Assembly: GCA_030600585.1 (NCBI GenBank)
Contig: JAUVLU010000010.1
Span: 1-64,000 of the forward strand
From: Candidatus Cloacimonadota bacterium
GTDB taxonomy: Bacteria > Cloacimonadota > Cloacimonadia > Cloacimonadales > TCS61
DNA: 64,000 nucleotides
Direction of reading: 5' to 3'
Positions within the stretch are counted from its first letter, which is position 1. The number at the start of each line of letters is the position of its first letter. Below are positions 16,250 to 25,885 of this stretch, one piece after another. The position numbers and the translations under genes were made by a program. Under the pieces are notes generated by a model, which saw nothing but the letters and a program-made list of their open reading frames with translations, made no database searches and had not been told where the DNA came from.

Positions 16250-18631
16250 ATGAGAAAAAATTATATCTTTATATTCTTGCTGTTCATTCTGGTACCTCTT
16301 TTTTCTGAGATTTCTCTGAATCATGAACAGCCGGTAAATGTAATAAATAGGAAGAGAATAATACTGGATATTGAGGTACGGTCAGGGTTTTCTGAAATAG
16401 ATAAAGTTATGATCTTCTTCCGACAAACAGGAGAAACAGCATATTCTGAAAAAGAAATGGAAGCAGGCTCGGAATCTAATCCGCATTTTTCTTCAATGAT
16501 GAGCGAATTTGCAGATTATTCTTCAAATGCTGAGTATTACTTTGAGGTTTACAGCAAAACCGGAAGCATGATCACCTATCCTGAATTCCAACCTGAAATA
16601 AATCCTTTAAGAATTACAGTAAATATTCCTCAGGATGTAAATGATGGTTTTGTGCTTTTATCACCCGATGCAGATTATTCCGATGTAACCGAGAATTTTC
16701 TTATCGCTATTTCAATATTTGCGATCTCCGAAGAAATTGATCATAATTCAATAAACATATTTTTCGATGAAGAAGATGTTACAGCGGAATCAAGAATATT
16801 CACGAATGTGCTGACTTATCAGGTTGCAAATGCAAAACAGGGTATTCATTCTTACCATGTTACAGCCAAATTATTTGACGGCAATCCGGTTGAATCGAAA
16901 CATTGGATCACTATCGTTACTAAAAATGGATTTGAACTTCCTCTTGATCTTTCAGGGAAAGCACAATTTTCTATGCGTTACATGAATACTTCGCACGATA
17001 CACTTGATGATGACTCCGATAAATCTGCTAATTTCTTACTGAGCTTTAAGGGCTCTCACAAGTGGTTAAGATTCAAATCTAAACTATATCTTTCTTCCTT
17101 GGAAACAAGCTCAACACAGGCTGTGAATAGATACAATTTTGCATTTCAGGTTCCTCATTTTAATCTTACCTTTGGCGATCATGCGCCTAAAATGAACAGT
17201 TTTTTACTAAACTGTAAAAATGTTTTTGGAATTCATAGTAAATTGGACTTCAATTCATTTCGCTTATTACTTACACATGGAAATGTAAAACGAAGTGTAG
17301 ATGGCAAGATAATCCAAATTTCAACAGAACAAGACTCATTAAGTAAAAGTGGAACTTTCAAGCAAAAGAATAGTTCTGTTCGTTTGGAACTGGGAAATCC
17401 ACAAAGTTTTGTGATGGGATTTGGTTTTGCAAAGAATAAAGATAATATCGGTTCATTAGATGAAAAATATTATAATCTAAATGACAGCTTATCGATTAGT
17501 CCAAAAGATAATCTTGTGTTTGGAACTGATTTCCGGCTTTCACTGATGAATCAGCGTCTTGTGGTAGGAACTGAAGCAGCAATGAGCCTTTACAATGATA
17601 ACATAATTGATGGTGCAATCTCTCTTGATGAATTTGAACAGGATATTGATCTTCCTATCGACCCTCTGGATTTCGAGAGTATATTTGTAATAAATGAATC
17701 TATGGTTCCATTTAAACCGGGAATGCCTAATATCGCATTCAAATCGTATTTACGCCTGTTTTTTTATAGGAATCTATTAAATATTTCATTTACTAATATA
17801 GGCTCAAGCTTCAATTCGCTTTCTACGAATTATCTTCAAAAAGATGCAATGATCATATCCTTTAATGATAATATAATGCTGATGAATAACAGGCTTGCAT
17901 TAAATTTTGGGTTTAATCTGGCTTCTGATAATGTAGATGATACAAAAGATAACACTTCAACATCAACTGCGGTATTTACACAGGCAATGTATAAACCGAA
18001 TGACGAGATATACTTTAACCTGAATATCAATACAAACGGTTCTGAAGATGGATATGTGCCGGCTGAAGGTGACACCGTAAACACATACTTAGGTGCAGAT
18101 ATCAGATCTACGTTGCTCAGTTTTGGAACCGGATATTACATGAAGCAGATCAATAATGCTCCAACCAGATTTTCTTTAAATTTCTCCAGTTCATTAAATA
18201 AAGATGACGCAAATGATCTTTTTGAATATCAGAGGAATAACATCACACTGAGTGCAAAAACTGCCTTTGAACAAATACCAATGACAACTATATTTTCGTA
18301 TACTTTCACTATTAATGATAATTCTTTCTTTGTTACACAAGATACATTGACTGTTTCGGAAAAATCAAATTATAATTCTCTCTTCTTTAGAGGTGAGCTC
18401 GATCTTCTGGAGAGTCAATTAAAACCATATTTTGATTTTCGCTATAATCTCTTCAGTGGAGATATTGATTCGCAATCTGCTCAAATGTTCAATGTCGGCA
18501 CAAGTTATGCAATTACATCAAATTCATTTATTTCTGCTGATGCAGGCTTAAAGATGTATCAGAATTCCGATGTTCTCGATTCGGATTATACAAGATTGAA
18601 CTTTAAAATGAAGATCTCACAGAAATTCTAA
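16250..18631 (+). CDS. Large outer-membrane beta-barrel-like protein
   Basis: A protein of 793 aa. After a signal peptide (YIFIFLLFILVPLFSEI) residues about 25-225 look like two beta-sandwich domains (VRSGFSEIDKVMIFFRQ; NIFFDEEDVTAESRIF). From about 235 to the end the sequence is made of alternating strands and turns typical of a long outer-membrane barrel, ending KMKISQKF with a terminal Phe. No named family is recognised. It lies 9 bp after the FecR gene and 2 bp before the cyclase gene, so the four proteins probably form one envelope system: outer-membrane protein, two periplasmic proteins and an inner-membrane cyclase. Confidence 0.8.
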   Translation: MRKNYIFIFLLFILVPLFSEISLNHEQPVNVINRKRIILDIEVRSGFSEIDKVMIFFRQTGETAYSEKEMEAGSESNPHFSSMMSEFADYSSNAEYYFEVYSKTGSMITYPEFQPEINPLRITVNIPQDVNDGFVLLSPDADYSDVTENFLIAISIFAISEEIDHNSINIFFDEEDVTAESRIFTNVLTYQVANAKQGIHSYHVTAKLFDGNPVESKHWITIVTKNGFELPLDLSGKAQFSMRYMNTSHDTLDDDSDKSANFLLSFKGSHKWLRFKSKLYLSSLETSSTQAVNRYNFAFQVPHFNLTFGDHAPKMNSFLLNCKNVFGIHSKLDFNSFRLLLTHGNVKRSVDGKIIQISTEQDSLSKSGTFKQKNSSVRLELGNPQSFVMGFGFAKNKDNIGSLDEKYYNLNDSLSISPKDNLVFGTDFRLSLMNQRLVVGTEAAMSLYNDNIIDGAISLDEFEQDIDLPIDPLDFESIFVINESMVPFKPGMPNIAFKSYLRLFFYRNLLNISFTNIGSSFNSLSTNYLQKDAMIISFNDNIMLMNNRLALNFGFNLASDNVDDTKDNTSTSTAVFTQAMYKPNDEIYFNLNINTNGSEDGYVPAEGDTVNTYLGADIRSTLLSFGTGYYMKQINNAPTRFSLNFSSSLNKDDANDLFEYQRNNITLSAKTAFEQIPMTTIFSYTFTINDNSFFVTQDTLTVSEKSNYNSLFFRGELDLLESQLKPYFDFRYNLFSGDIDSQSAQMFNVGTSYAITSNSFISADAGLKMYQNSDVLDSDYTRLNFKMKISQKF

Positions 18632-18633
18632 AT

Positions 18634-20502
18634 ATGAAAATAGCAAAATATATTGTTATATCTTTAATTGTATTCGTTATTATCCGAATATTATTTATAA
18701 CGAATTTCTGGTATAATCTGGAACACAAAGGAAATGATGTTTTATTTATGATCAGAGGTGAACAGGAAATCTCAGATGATATTGTGATAGTTGAAATTGG
18801 AGATGATACATTCAATACCTTAAATGAACGTTGGCCTTTTCCAAGAGAATATCATGCAAAATTGATCGAGAATCTGGAAATGGCAGGAGCAAGCCAGATA
18901 ATCTTTGATATTGAATTTACAGAAAGAACTAATATTGATGCTGATTCTAAATTAGCTGCTACTATTGCTAAATACGACAATATAATTTTATCGGGGAAAC
19001 TCATTAGAACCGAATATAATAATTCTGTGAGAGAACAATTACTTTCTCCAATCCCGCTATTAACACAAACCGGCACAAAATGGGGAACAGTAAATATTTC
19101 AGTTGACCCTGATGGATTTGTCCGTCGATATGAACTATTTCAAAAAAGATCAAAAGAAGAGATCAAATTATCTATCGGTACAATTGCACTTGCACATCAA
19201 TATAAACTCGATCTGCTTTCGGAAGATATTCAGAATTACCCAAAATTTTTTAAAATTGGAAGTAATTACATTCCCAAAGTAAACGCCAAGAGTGCTCTTA
19301 TAAATTTTTATGGTCCTGCCGGAACATTTAAAACCTATGATTTCGCAGATGTGATAGATGACTCCACTTTTACCACAAGTTTTGAAAAAGAATTAGAAAC
19401 CGATCTTGACCAATATTACCAGCTTGCAGAGAATTTTAAGGACAAGATCGTTCTTATTGGACTTACTTCGGTTGAGTTTCACGATACACATCATACTCCA
19501 TTTTTCTCAGAAGATAATCAATTGATGCCCGGTGTGGAAATTCATGCAAACTTTATTGAAACTGTTTTAAGAAACGATTTTCTAAAAGAATATCCGATCC
19601 TTCCATATCTTCTATTCTTTTTTATAATAACTTTATTGCTCTTCATTTTCAATTCGTTAATAAGACCGTCGATTTCGGTTTTCATTAATATTGCACTTAT
19701 TATTTTTTATATATGGTTATCATATTTTTTATTTAGCACCAAACTGGTATCGATCCCAATTTTGGAAATTCCAGTACTTATTATCATCGTTTATATAATC
19801 GGTTTGGTTCTTCACTATATTCAAACAGTAAAAGAAAGAAAATTCATCAAGCATGCTTTCGGGCAGTATATTGCACCTGAGCTTGTTGATGAACTTATCA
19901 AAGATCCTAAAAAGCTGGAATATGGAGGAATTCAAAAAGAACTAACAATGCTTTATTCTGATATTGTATCTTTTACACCTTATGCAGAAAGTCATACACC
20001 TAAAGAGACAGTTGATATTCTTCGAGAGTATTTAACAGAGATGGTTAATATCATTACCGAGAATAAAGGAACTTTAGATAAATTTGTTGGAGATGAGATA
20101 GTTGCAATATTTGGAGCACCGGTTGATCTCGATGATCACGCTTTTTATGCTTGCAAAGCCGCAATGGAGATGAGGAAGAGGTTGAACGAACTTCATGAGA
20201 AATGGAAAGCAGAGAGGAGAGATCCGTTTGAAACCGGTATTGGCATAAATACAGGTGTTGTAACGGTTGGTAATTTAGGTTCCGAACAAATATTTGATTA
20301 TACTGCAATAGGTGATAATATGAATGCAGGCGCAAGAATACAATCACTGACAAGAGATTACGAAACTAAGAACAATATCATAATCAGTGATAGTACTTAT
20401 GAGCAAGTTAAAGATAAAGTGGAAGCAAGATATATTGATGATGCAACGGTTAAAGGTAAGAAGATAATAATAAAAATTCATGAACTTATAAGCATAAAAT
20501 AA
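18634..20502 (+). CDS. CHASE2-domain adenylate/guanylate cyclase (class III)
   Basis: A protein of 622 aa. An N-terminal helix (about 5-22) is followed by a CHASE2 sensor outside the membrane (DIVIVEIGDDTFNTL through GVEIHANFIETVL, about 45-312). Three close transmembrane helices follow (about 325-395). The catalytic domain (about 430-620) has metal-binding Asp residues in LYSDIVSFT and FVGDEIVAIFG, and the dimer motif TAIGDNMNAGARI. In that stretch a Lys/Asp pair for ATP choice is not obvious to me, so cAMP versus cGMP is open. CHASE2 proteins usually sense unknown extracytoplasmic cues. It is the last gene of the operon that starts at 14522. Confidence 0.92.
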   Translation: MKIAKYIVISLIVFVIIRILFITNFWYNLEHKGNDVLFMIRGEQEISDDIVIVEIGDDTFNTLNERWPFPREYHAKLIENLEMAGASQIIFDIEFTERTNIDADSKLAATIAKYDNIILSGKLIRTEYNNSVREQLLSPIPLLTQTGTKWGTVNISVDPDGFVRRYELFQKRSKEEIKLSIGTIALAHQYKLDLLSEDIQNYPKFFKIGSNYIPKVNAKSALINFYGPAGTFKTYDFADVIDDSTFTTSFEKELETDLDQYYQLAENFKDKIVLIGLTSVEFHDTHHTPFFSEDNQLMPGVEIHANFIETVLRNDFLKEYPILPYLLFFFIITLLLFIFNSLIRPSISVFINIALIIFYIWLSYFLFSTKLVSIPILEIPVLIIIVYIIGLVLHYIQTVKERKFIKHAFGQYIAPELVDELIKDPKKLEYGGIQKELTMLYSDIVSFTPYAESHTPKETVDILREYLTEMVNIITENKGTLDKFVGDEIVAIFGAPVDLDDHAFYACKAAMEMRKRLNELHEKWKAERRDPFETGIGINTGVVTVGNLGSEQIFDYTAIGDNMNAGARIQSLTRDYETKNNIIISDSTYEQVKDKVEARYIDDATVKGKKIIIKIHELISIK

Positions 20503-20783
20503 AGCTGATATTTAAGAAGTGCCTATCACCAAAGGTTATGCATTATGAAAAATAAATGTAAATAATTCATATTTTGAAGATCATAGAGTGATGAATATCT
20601 TAAATGCATATATATCAAAGACTTAGAAAACTATTTTATCTTGTAATATTGTGATGTATAACGCTGAAAGCTATAAAAACCCTTTAAAAACGGCTATCTA
20701 TAGATTTTTTTATTGACAAGATATTTTGAAAAAGGAAAAACTAAATCCATGTTTGTTAACCCAATAAAATAAGGAGGATATGA
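20503..20783. promoter_or_regulatory. 281-bp gap before hup, AT-rich leader
   Basis: No gene is seen. The stretch contains TTGACA at 20713-20718, a possible -35 of the hup promoter, but no good -10 at the right distance. It is otherwise AT-rich. I looked for clustered DnaA boxes because dnaN-recF follows, and found none. Confidence 0.3.
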
Positions 20784-21056
20784 ATGAACAGACAAGATTT
20801 GATTATTAAGATTGCTGGAGAAGCTGGTGTAACAAAAAAAGCTGCAAATCTCGCTTTAAATGCTATGATTGACGGCATTACACTTGCACTGGAGAATGGT
20901 GATAAAGTATCATTAGTAGGATTTGGTACTTTTAAAGTAAACCACAGAAATGCTCGTACAGGTGTTAATCCTCAAACAAAAGAAAAAATTCAAATACCTG
21001 CACGTAAAGTTCCAGTTTTCAAAGCTGGTAAAAAACTTAAAGAAGCAGTTAAGTAG
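20784..21056 (+). CDS. hup: HU-family DNA-binding protein
   Basis: A protein of 90 aa, the standard length of HU. It shows MNRQDLIIKIAGEAGVTKKAA, the DKVSLVGFGTF core, the NHRNARTGVNPQTKEKI beta-arm with its Pro, and the KAGKKLKEAV C-terminal helix. It binds and bends DNA as a dimer in the nucleoid. AAGGAGG precedes the ATG. It is a single-gene unit that ends in a strong terminator, upstream of dnaN. Confidence 0.97.
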   Translation: MNRQDLIIKIAGEAGVTKKAANLALNAMIDGITLALENGDKVSLVGFGTFKVNHRNARTGVNPQTKEKIQIPARKVPVFKAGKKLKEAVK

Positions 21057-21072
21057 AAATTGTTTATCAAAT

Positions 21073-21110
21073 AAAAGCAAGAGTTGAAAAAACTCTTGCT
21101 TTTATTTTAT
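21073..21110 (+). terminator. Rho-independent terminator after hup
   Basis: AAAAGCAAGAGTT (21073-21085) pairs over 13 bp with AACTCTTGCTTTT (21091-21103), loop GAAAA, followed by a T-rich run. It separates hup from dnaN. Confidence 0.93.
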
Positions 21111-21156
21111 CTATTTTTTATTAAGTTATTAAATTTTAAAATATAAAGAGGATAAT

Positions 21157-22275
21157 ATGAAATTTTCTATTGAAAAGGTAGATTTACAAGCTCAAATTCA
21201 ACATCTTTATAATATTGTGCCAAGTAAGAATACTATGCCGATTCTTACAAATTACCTGATAGAGGCAGATGAACAAAATAATATCATTAAATTTACTGCT
21301 ACAGATCTAGAGATAACAGTTGTTGTTGAGTTTGAAGCAAATATTACTGAAGGTGGCAATGTCGCAATATCTGCAAAAAATCTTAATGAAATCATTAATT
21401 CCTTACCTGATTCGATAGTTCATTTCATTATTGATGAAGACAAGTTGAAGATACGTTGCGAACAATCCAAATTTAGTTTGCTTTGTGCTGAGAGCAGTCA
21501 ATTCCCACTTGTACCACAAAAGGATTTAACAAACGTAATTACTTTAGATGCGAAAATGTTTAAAAAGATGATAGATAATACACACTTCGCTGTTTCTTCA
21601 GAAATAAACCGTCCCATATTTTCAGGGATTTTCTGGAAAATGGCAGCCGATTCTCAATTGATGGTCGCTACTGATGGGAAAAAGATAGCTGAGTTTAAAC
21701 TAAAAAAGCAAATAGATCTTTCTCAACCTGTTGAACAGATAATTCCAACAAAAGGATTTCTTTTCCTCGATAAAGTTATTACTGATGATCTTCCCGAAAT
21801 TGCTGTACTTATTGAATCAAATCGTGTGATGTTCGCATATGGGAACTATACTATCTTTACACATATTATTGAAGGAAGATTTCCGGATTATACAAAAGCA
21901 ATACCTACTAATAACAACAATGTTCTTGTTATTAATAAGAAAAAGTTACGCGAAGCTGTAAAAAGGGTATCACTTCTTGCTTCTGAAGAGACATTTAAAG
22001 TTAAACTTGATATTGCAGATAATTCACTTATAATAAGTAGTGCAAAACGTGAAGAAGGTGAAGCGAATGAAAAACTGGAAGATATTAAGTATTCAGGAGA
22101 ACCCTTAACGATCGCTTTTAATTATAGATACCTTATTGCAATACTTTCTGTTATAGAATCAGATGAAATCGAAATCAAAATGGGTAAATCGAATGAACCT
22201 GCACTCTTCTTTAACACTGAAACAAAAGAAAATTTTGTCGCAAGATTTCTATTGATGCCATTACGGTTAGTTTAG
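21157..22275 (+). CDS. dnaN: DNA polymerase III beta subunit (sliding clamp)
   Basis: A protein of 372 aa with the three repeated clamp domains. Recognisable parts are the N-terminal KNTMPILTNYLI, the mid-protein LMVATDGKKIAEFKL, the EGRFPDYTKAIP linker and the C-terminal FLLMPLRLV, where the last residues form the protein-binding pocket. It is one base from recF, and this dnaN-recF order is conserved in bacteria. No dnaA gene is found nearby; hup lies upstream instead. Confidence 0.97.
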   Translation: MKFSIEKVDLQAQIQHLYNIVPSKNTMPILTNYLIEADEQNNIIKFTATDLEITVVVEFEANITEGGNVAISAKNLNEIINSLPDSIVHFIIDEDKLKIRCEQSKFSLLCAESSQFPLVPQKDLTNVITLDAKMFKKMIDNTHFAVSSEINRPIFSGIFWKMAADSQLMVATDGKKIAEFKLKKQIDLSQPVEQIIPTKGFLFLDKVITDDLPEIAVLIESNRVMFAYGNYTIFTHIIEGRFPDYTKAIPTNNNNVLVINKKKLREAVKRVSLLASEETFKVKLDIADNSLIISSAKREEGEANEKLEDIKYSGEPLTIAFNYRYLIAILSVIESDEIEIKMGKSNEPALFFNTETKENFVARFLLMPLRLV

Positions 22276-22276
22276 G

Positions 22277-23362
22277 TTGCTGATATCTTCACTAAAATTA
22301 AAGAATTTTCGAAATTATTCGAACTTTAAATTAAAATTTGATCCGGGAGGTGCACTAATTGTCGGTGCAAATGGAATTGGTAAAACCAATCTTCTGGAAT
22401 CGATATCGTATTTTGCTTTTGGGAAATCATTTCAGACCAGTAGAGATCTGGAACTGATAAATTTCTCAAAAGCATTTTTTCGTATTGAAGCAGAATTTGT
22501 AATACAGAATAAATCACATTTCTTTGAGGCAGCATCAGATAGATCAAAAAAAATAATAAAGATCAATAAAGTGAACATAGCAAGAATTAGTGAATTGTAT
22601 AAATATTTGAAAGTTGTTTATTTCTCACCAAATGATATTGAAATAATATCCGGTTCACCTGTTTTCAGAAGAAGTTTTATAGATCAGGCGATCTCACAAT
22701 ATTCTTTTGAATATATCCAAGCTCTTAGAACCTATAAAAGGATATTGAAACAACGCAATGCTTTGTTTAAAACAGATTATTCGAGCAAAGAAAAAAGAGT
22801 GTGGGATGAACAATTTGCGCAGATCGGAACAAATATCATTAAACTTAGATTAAAATACCTGAAAAATTTCATTCCGCTGTTAGAAAAATATTATGAGGAC
22901 ATCAGTGGTAACAAAGAAGAATTGAATGCTTGCTATAAATATTCATTCCCCAATGATAATGATGATATATTCGATAACTTGATGGATCATTTATTACGAA
23001 TAGAAGAACAGGAAAAGCACCAGGAGAGAAGCCTTGCCGGACCTCATCTCGATGATATTGACATCTTTATCGATTCCCATTCAGCCAGAAGTTTCAGCTC
23101 ACATGGGCAGAAGAGATCTATTGCTATCGCAATGCGATTGGTTCAAACAGAACTTATTAAAAATAAAGATAACGATACACCTATTTTGATGTTCGATGAT
23201 GTTCTTGCTGACCTTGATAAACAAAGGGCAAAGAGGATAGTTGAAATGCTAAAAGGTAAACATCAGATATTTATTGCAACTCCGAATATTACAAATTACA
23301 GATCGTTTGGTTTACCTGAAATTGATTTAAGGCACGAGTTAGGGAAAACAAGTGAAGCTTAA
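22277..23362 (+). CDS. recF: DNA replication and repair protein RecF
   Basis: A protein of 361 aa, an SMC-like ATPase that helps load RecA at gaps. It has the start LKNFRNYSNFKLKF, Walker A VGANGIGKTNLLE, the signature SSHGQKRSIAIA and Walker B PILMFDDVLADLD. The start codon is TTG at 22277, one base after the dnaN stop, in line with translational coupling; no in-frame ATG is available before the conserved N-terminus. The end overlaps the start of the MFS gene by 11 bp. Confidence 0.95.
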   Translation: MLISSLKLKNFRNYSNFKLKFDPGGALIVGANGIGKTNLLESISYFAFGKSFQTSRDLELINFSKAFFRIEAEFVIQNKSHFFEAASDRSKKIIKINKVNIARISELYKYLKVVYFSPNDIEIISGSPVFRRSFIDQAISQYSFEYIQALRTYKRILKQRNALFKTDYSSKEKRVWDEQFAQIGTNIIKLRLKYLKNFIPLLEKYYEDISGNKEELNACYKYSFPNDNDDIFDNLMDHLLRIEEQEKHQERSLAGPHLDDIDIFIDSHSARSFSSHGQKRSIAIAMRLVQTELIKNKDNDTPILMFDDVLADLDKQRAKRIVEMLKGKHQIFIATPNITNYRSFGLPEIDLRHELGKTSEA

Positions 23363-24593
23363 CAAAAACATTTTAGGTTGGGTAATGTACGATTTCGCAA
23401 ATTCGTCATTTACAACTATAATTGTAACAGTGATCTACAGTGTATATTTTAAAGATGTTGTTGTTGCTCAGGGTGAACTTGGAACTGCATTATGGGGCAG
23501 AGCTATAAGTATTTCAATGTTGATGGTAGCTGCCACTGCCCCAATATTCGGAGCTGTTGCAGATTTTTCAAGAGCAAAAAAGAAATTCCTTTTTTATAAT
23601 TGTTATCTAACCGTTATTTTTACTGCTCTCTTATATTTTGTTCAAGCCGGTGATATTTTTAAAGGAATGTTTTTTTTCATCATAGCAAATTTTGCATTTA
23701 ATAGTGGGAATGTATTTTATAATGCACTTTTGCCCGATGTGGCTGCACGTGATGAAATTGGGAAGGTCTCAGGTTGGGGATGGGCTGTAGGCTATATTGG
23801 AGGACTTATTGCATTACTGCTCATGCTGCCGCTTGTTCACAATAATTGGATACGTCTTGTATTCCCGGCTGTAGCAGTTTTCTTCGGGATATTTGCAATT
23901 CCAACTTTTATTCTTCTCAAAGAAATTCGGAAGCCTTCTAAAAGAACAAACTACCTTAAAACCGCTATCAAACGGATAAAACGATCTACAGAAAATATTA
24001 AGGATTTCAGAGAACTTATCAAATTTATTATTAGTTACCTTATTTATAATGATGGAATTATAATTGTGATCAGTTTTGGTGCGATCTACGGCGCAACCAG
24101 ATTTGGAATGGATACAAAGCAATTGATCACATATTTTGTAATTGCTAACGTTACCTCCATGATCGGGGCGTTTATCTTCGGTTATATTTTCGATAAAATC
24201 GGAGCAAAAAAAACAATTAGCACAACACTCATTATCTGGATCGCAGTTGTAATTTGGACGTTTATGTGCAAAAGTGTTAATGAATTTTATTTCATTGGAA
24301 TGCTGGCGGGAATTGCTATCGGGTCAAGTCAATCAAGCAGCAGAGCTATGCTGGTGCTTCTCACACCTGATGATAAGATGACAGAATTTTTCGGTTTCTA
24401 TTCTGTAACCGGACGCATCGCTTCAATTCTTGGTCCGCTTGTTTATGGAGAAGTTTCCCGAATAACAGGAAACCAGAAATGGGCGATCCTTTCAATTGGT
24501 CTATTCTTCATCGCCGGAGTCATCGTTCTGCAAACCGTGAATGAAGAAAAAGGTAAATTAGCTGCGTTAAATTGGAAAGAAGATGTTGACTAA
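23352..24593 (+). CDS. UMF1-type MFS transporter
   Basis: A protein of 413 aa with about 12 transmembrane helices. The N-terminus ILGWVMYDFANSSFTTII and the GWGWAVGYIGGL segment are typical of the UMF1/Atg22-like branch of the major facilitator superfamily. The substrate is unknown in bacteria; vacuolar amino-acid efflux is the role of the yeast relative. The start is GTG at 23352, inside the end of recF. Genes for pantothenate synthesis follow after a 74-bp gap, so a link to that pathway would be speculative. Confidence 0.88.
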   Translation: MKLNKNILGWVMYDFANSSFTTIIVTVIYSVYFKDVVVAQGELGTALWGRAISISMLMVAATAPIFGAVADFSRAKKKFLFYNCYLTVIFTALLYFVQAGDIFKGMFFFIIANFAFNSGNVFYNALLPDVAARDEIGKVSGWGWAVGYIGGLIALLLMLPLVHNNWIRLVFPAVAVFFGIFAIPTFILLKEIRKPSKRTNYLKTAIKRIKRSTENIKDFRELIKFIISYLIYNDGIIIVISFGAIYGATRFGMDTKQLITYFVIANVTSMIGAFIFGYIFDKIGAKKTISTTLIIWIAVVIWTFMCKSVNEFYFIGMLAGIAIGSSQSSSRAMLVLLTPDDKMTEFFGFYSVTGRIASILGPLVYGEVSRITGNQKWAILSIGLFFIAGVIVLQTVNEEKGKLAALNWKEDVD

Positions 24594-24605
24594 TTTGAAA
24601 ATAAG

Positions 24606-24652
24606 TTTACAAAAAAGTTTATCAAAAAATATTTGAAAAAAAAGTTTGTAAA
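24606..24652. repeat. AT-rich inverted repeat before panD
   Basis: TTTACAAA (24606-24613) is the exact reverse complement of TTTGTAAA (24645-24652), with tandem AAGTTT-like words between. It is the only structure in the 74-bp gap between the permease gene and panD. It could be an operator or chance in AT-rich DNA. Confidence 0.35.
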
Positions 24653-24667
24653 ATAATTGGAGGGTAA

Positions 24668-25030
24668 ATGCAACGAACAATGCTTTTATCAAAAATCCAC
24701 CGTGCCAATATTACGATGCGTGATCTTAACTATGTCGGCAGCATTACAATCGATAAAATATTTTTGGATAAAACAGGAATGTTGCCGGGTGAGAAAGTTG
24801 ATATTTATAATATCAGCAACGGAAACAGATTTGCAACATATATTTTGGAAGGTAAAGCAGGTTCCGGGATCATTGGTATAAATGGTGCAGCAGCACGTTT
24901 AGTCAGCATAAATGATAAAGTTATAATCGCAAGTTATGGTTTATTAGATGAAGAAGAACTTAAAAACTATTCGCAAAAAATACTTGTGGTCGATGATGAC
25001 GAAAATAAAAAATACTATCTGATCAAATGA
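24668..25030 (+). CDS. panD: Aspartate 1-decarboxylase (pyruvoyl enzyme)
   Basis: A protein of 120 aa that makes beta-alanine from L-aspartate. The proenzyme self-cleaves at a Gly-Ser bond: here G24-S25 in YVGSIT, giving the pyruvoyl group on the former Ser25. Other hallmarks are LLSKIHRANIT at the N-terminus (Lys9) and GIIGINGAAARL. Ribosome-binding site GGAGGG. It overlaps panC by 4 bp (ATGA). Confidence 0.97.
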   Translation: MQRTMLLSKIHRANITMRDLNYVGSITIDKIFLDKTGMLPGEKVDIYNISNGNRFATYILEGKAGSGIIGINGAAARLVSINDKVIIASYGLLDEEELKNYSQKILVVDDDENKKYYLIK

Positions 25031-25863
25031 AACCAAAACTTATTAATTCCATTGAAGAAATGTTTGCTATTCGTAAACATCTAACTGGTGTAATTGGTTT
25101 TGTGCCGACAATGGGATTCTTACATGAAGGACATCTGAGTCTTGTAAGGGAAGCAAAAAAACAAACTGATATTGTAATCGTAAGTATTTTTGTTAATCCA
25201 ACTCAATTTAGTGCAAATGAAGATCTCAGCGAGTATCCAAGAAATATAGAACGTGATATTGAACTTCTTACAGACCTTGAAGTAGATCATATTTTTTTTC
25301 CAACAGATGAGCAGATGTATCCCGAAGATTATAAAACCTGGGTGGATGTTGATAAAATTACCCAAGTGCTTTGCGGAAGATCTCGTCCAACGCATTTTCG
25401 CGGAGTTACCACGATTGTAACTAAATTGATGAATATCATTGATCCGGATATTATGTTCATGGGGGAGAAGGATTTTCAACAATTAGTTGTGCTAAGACAG
25501 ATGGCAAAAGATTTAAATTTCCGAACAAAGATCGTGGGTTGTTCCATTGTAAGAGAAAAAGACGGACTCGCCTTAAGCTCGCGGAATAAGTATTTATCTC
25601 CTGACGGAAGAAAAAAGGCGTTATGCTTGAATAAATCACTTCTGCTGGCTCAAAAATTATTTAGCGGGAATGTTGTTTCATCCAATAAGATCATCTCTCA
25701 TATGACTGATTTGATAGAAGATAATGAAGGTATAATAGATTACATCGAAGTTCTTGAACCGAAAACGCTGGAACATATTCCCGAACTTATAAGCGGTTGC
25801 AGGATTGCGCTTGCTGTAGTTGTAGAAAATACAAGGTTAATTGATAATATAAAAATAGTTTAA
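25027..25863 (+). CDS. panC: Pantothenate synthetase
   Basis: A protein of 278 aa that joins pantoate and beta-alanine using ATP. It shows VPTMGFLHEGHLSLV (HIGH-like motif), SIFVNPTQF, FMGEKDFQQL and the SSRNKYLS loop corresponding to KMSKS. It is translationally coupled to panD. panB and panE are not in the window, so the pantoate branch must be encoded elsewhere. Confidence 0.97.
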   Translation: MKPKLINSIEEMFAIRKHLTGVIGFVPTMGFLHEGHLSLVREAKKQTDIVIVSIFVNPTQFSANEDLSEYPRNIERDIELLTDLEVDHIFFPTDEQMYPEDYKTWVDVDKITQVLCGRSRPTHFRGVTTIVTKLMNIIDPDIMFMGEKDFQQLVVLRQMAKDLNFRTKIVGCSIVREKDGLALSSRNKYLSPDGRKKALCLNKSLLLAQKLFSGNVVSSNKIISHMTDLIEDNEGIIDYIEVLEPKTLEHIPELISGCRIALAVVVENTRLIDNIKIV

Positions 25864-25885
25864 TTTCCAAATAAGGGCAAAATTT

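Noticed and set aside
20503-20783. Replication origin near dnaN-recF
   Set aside because: No dnaA gene and no cluster of DnaA boxes (TTATCCACA-like) are seen in the gap.
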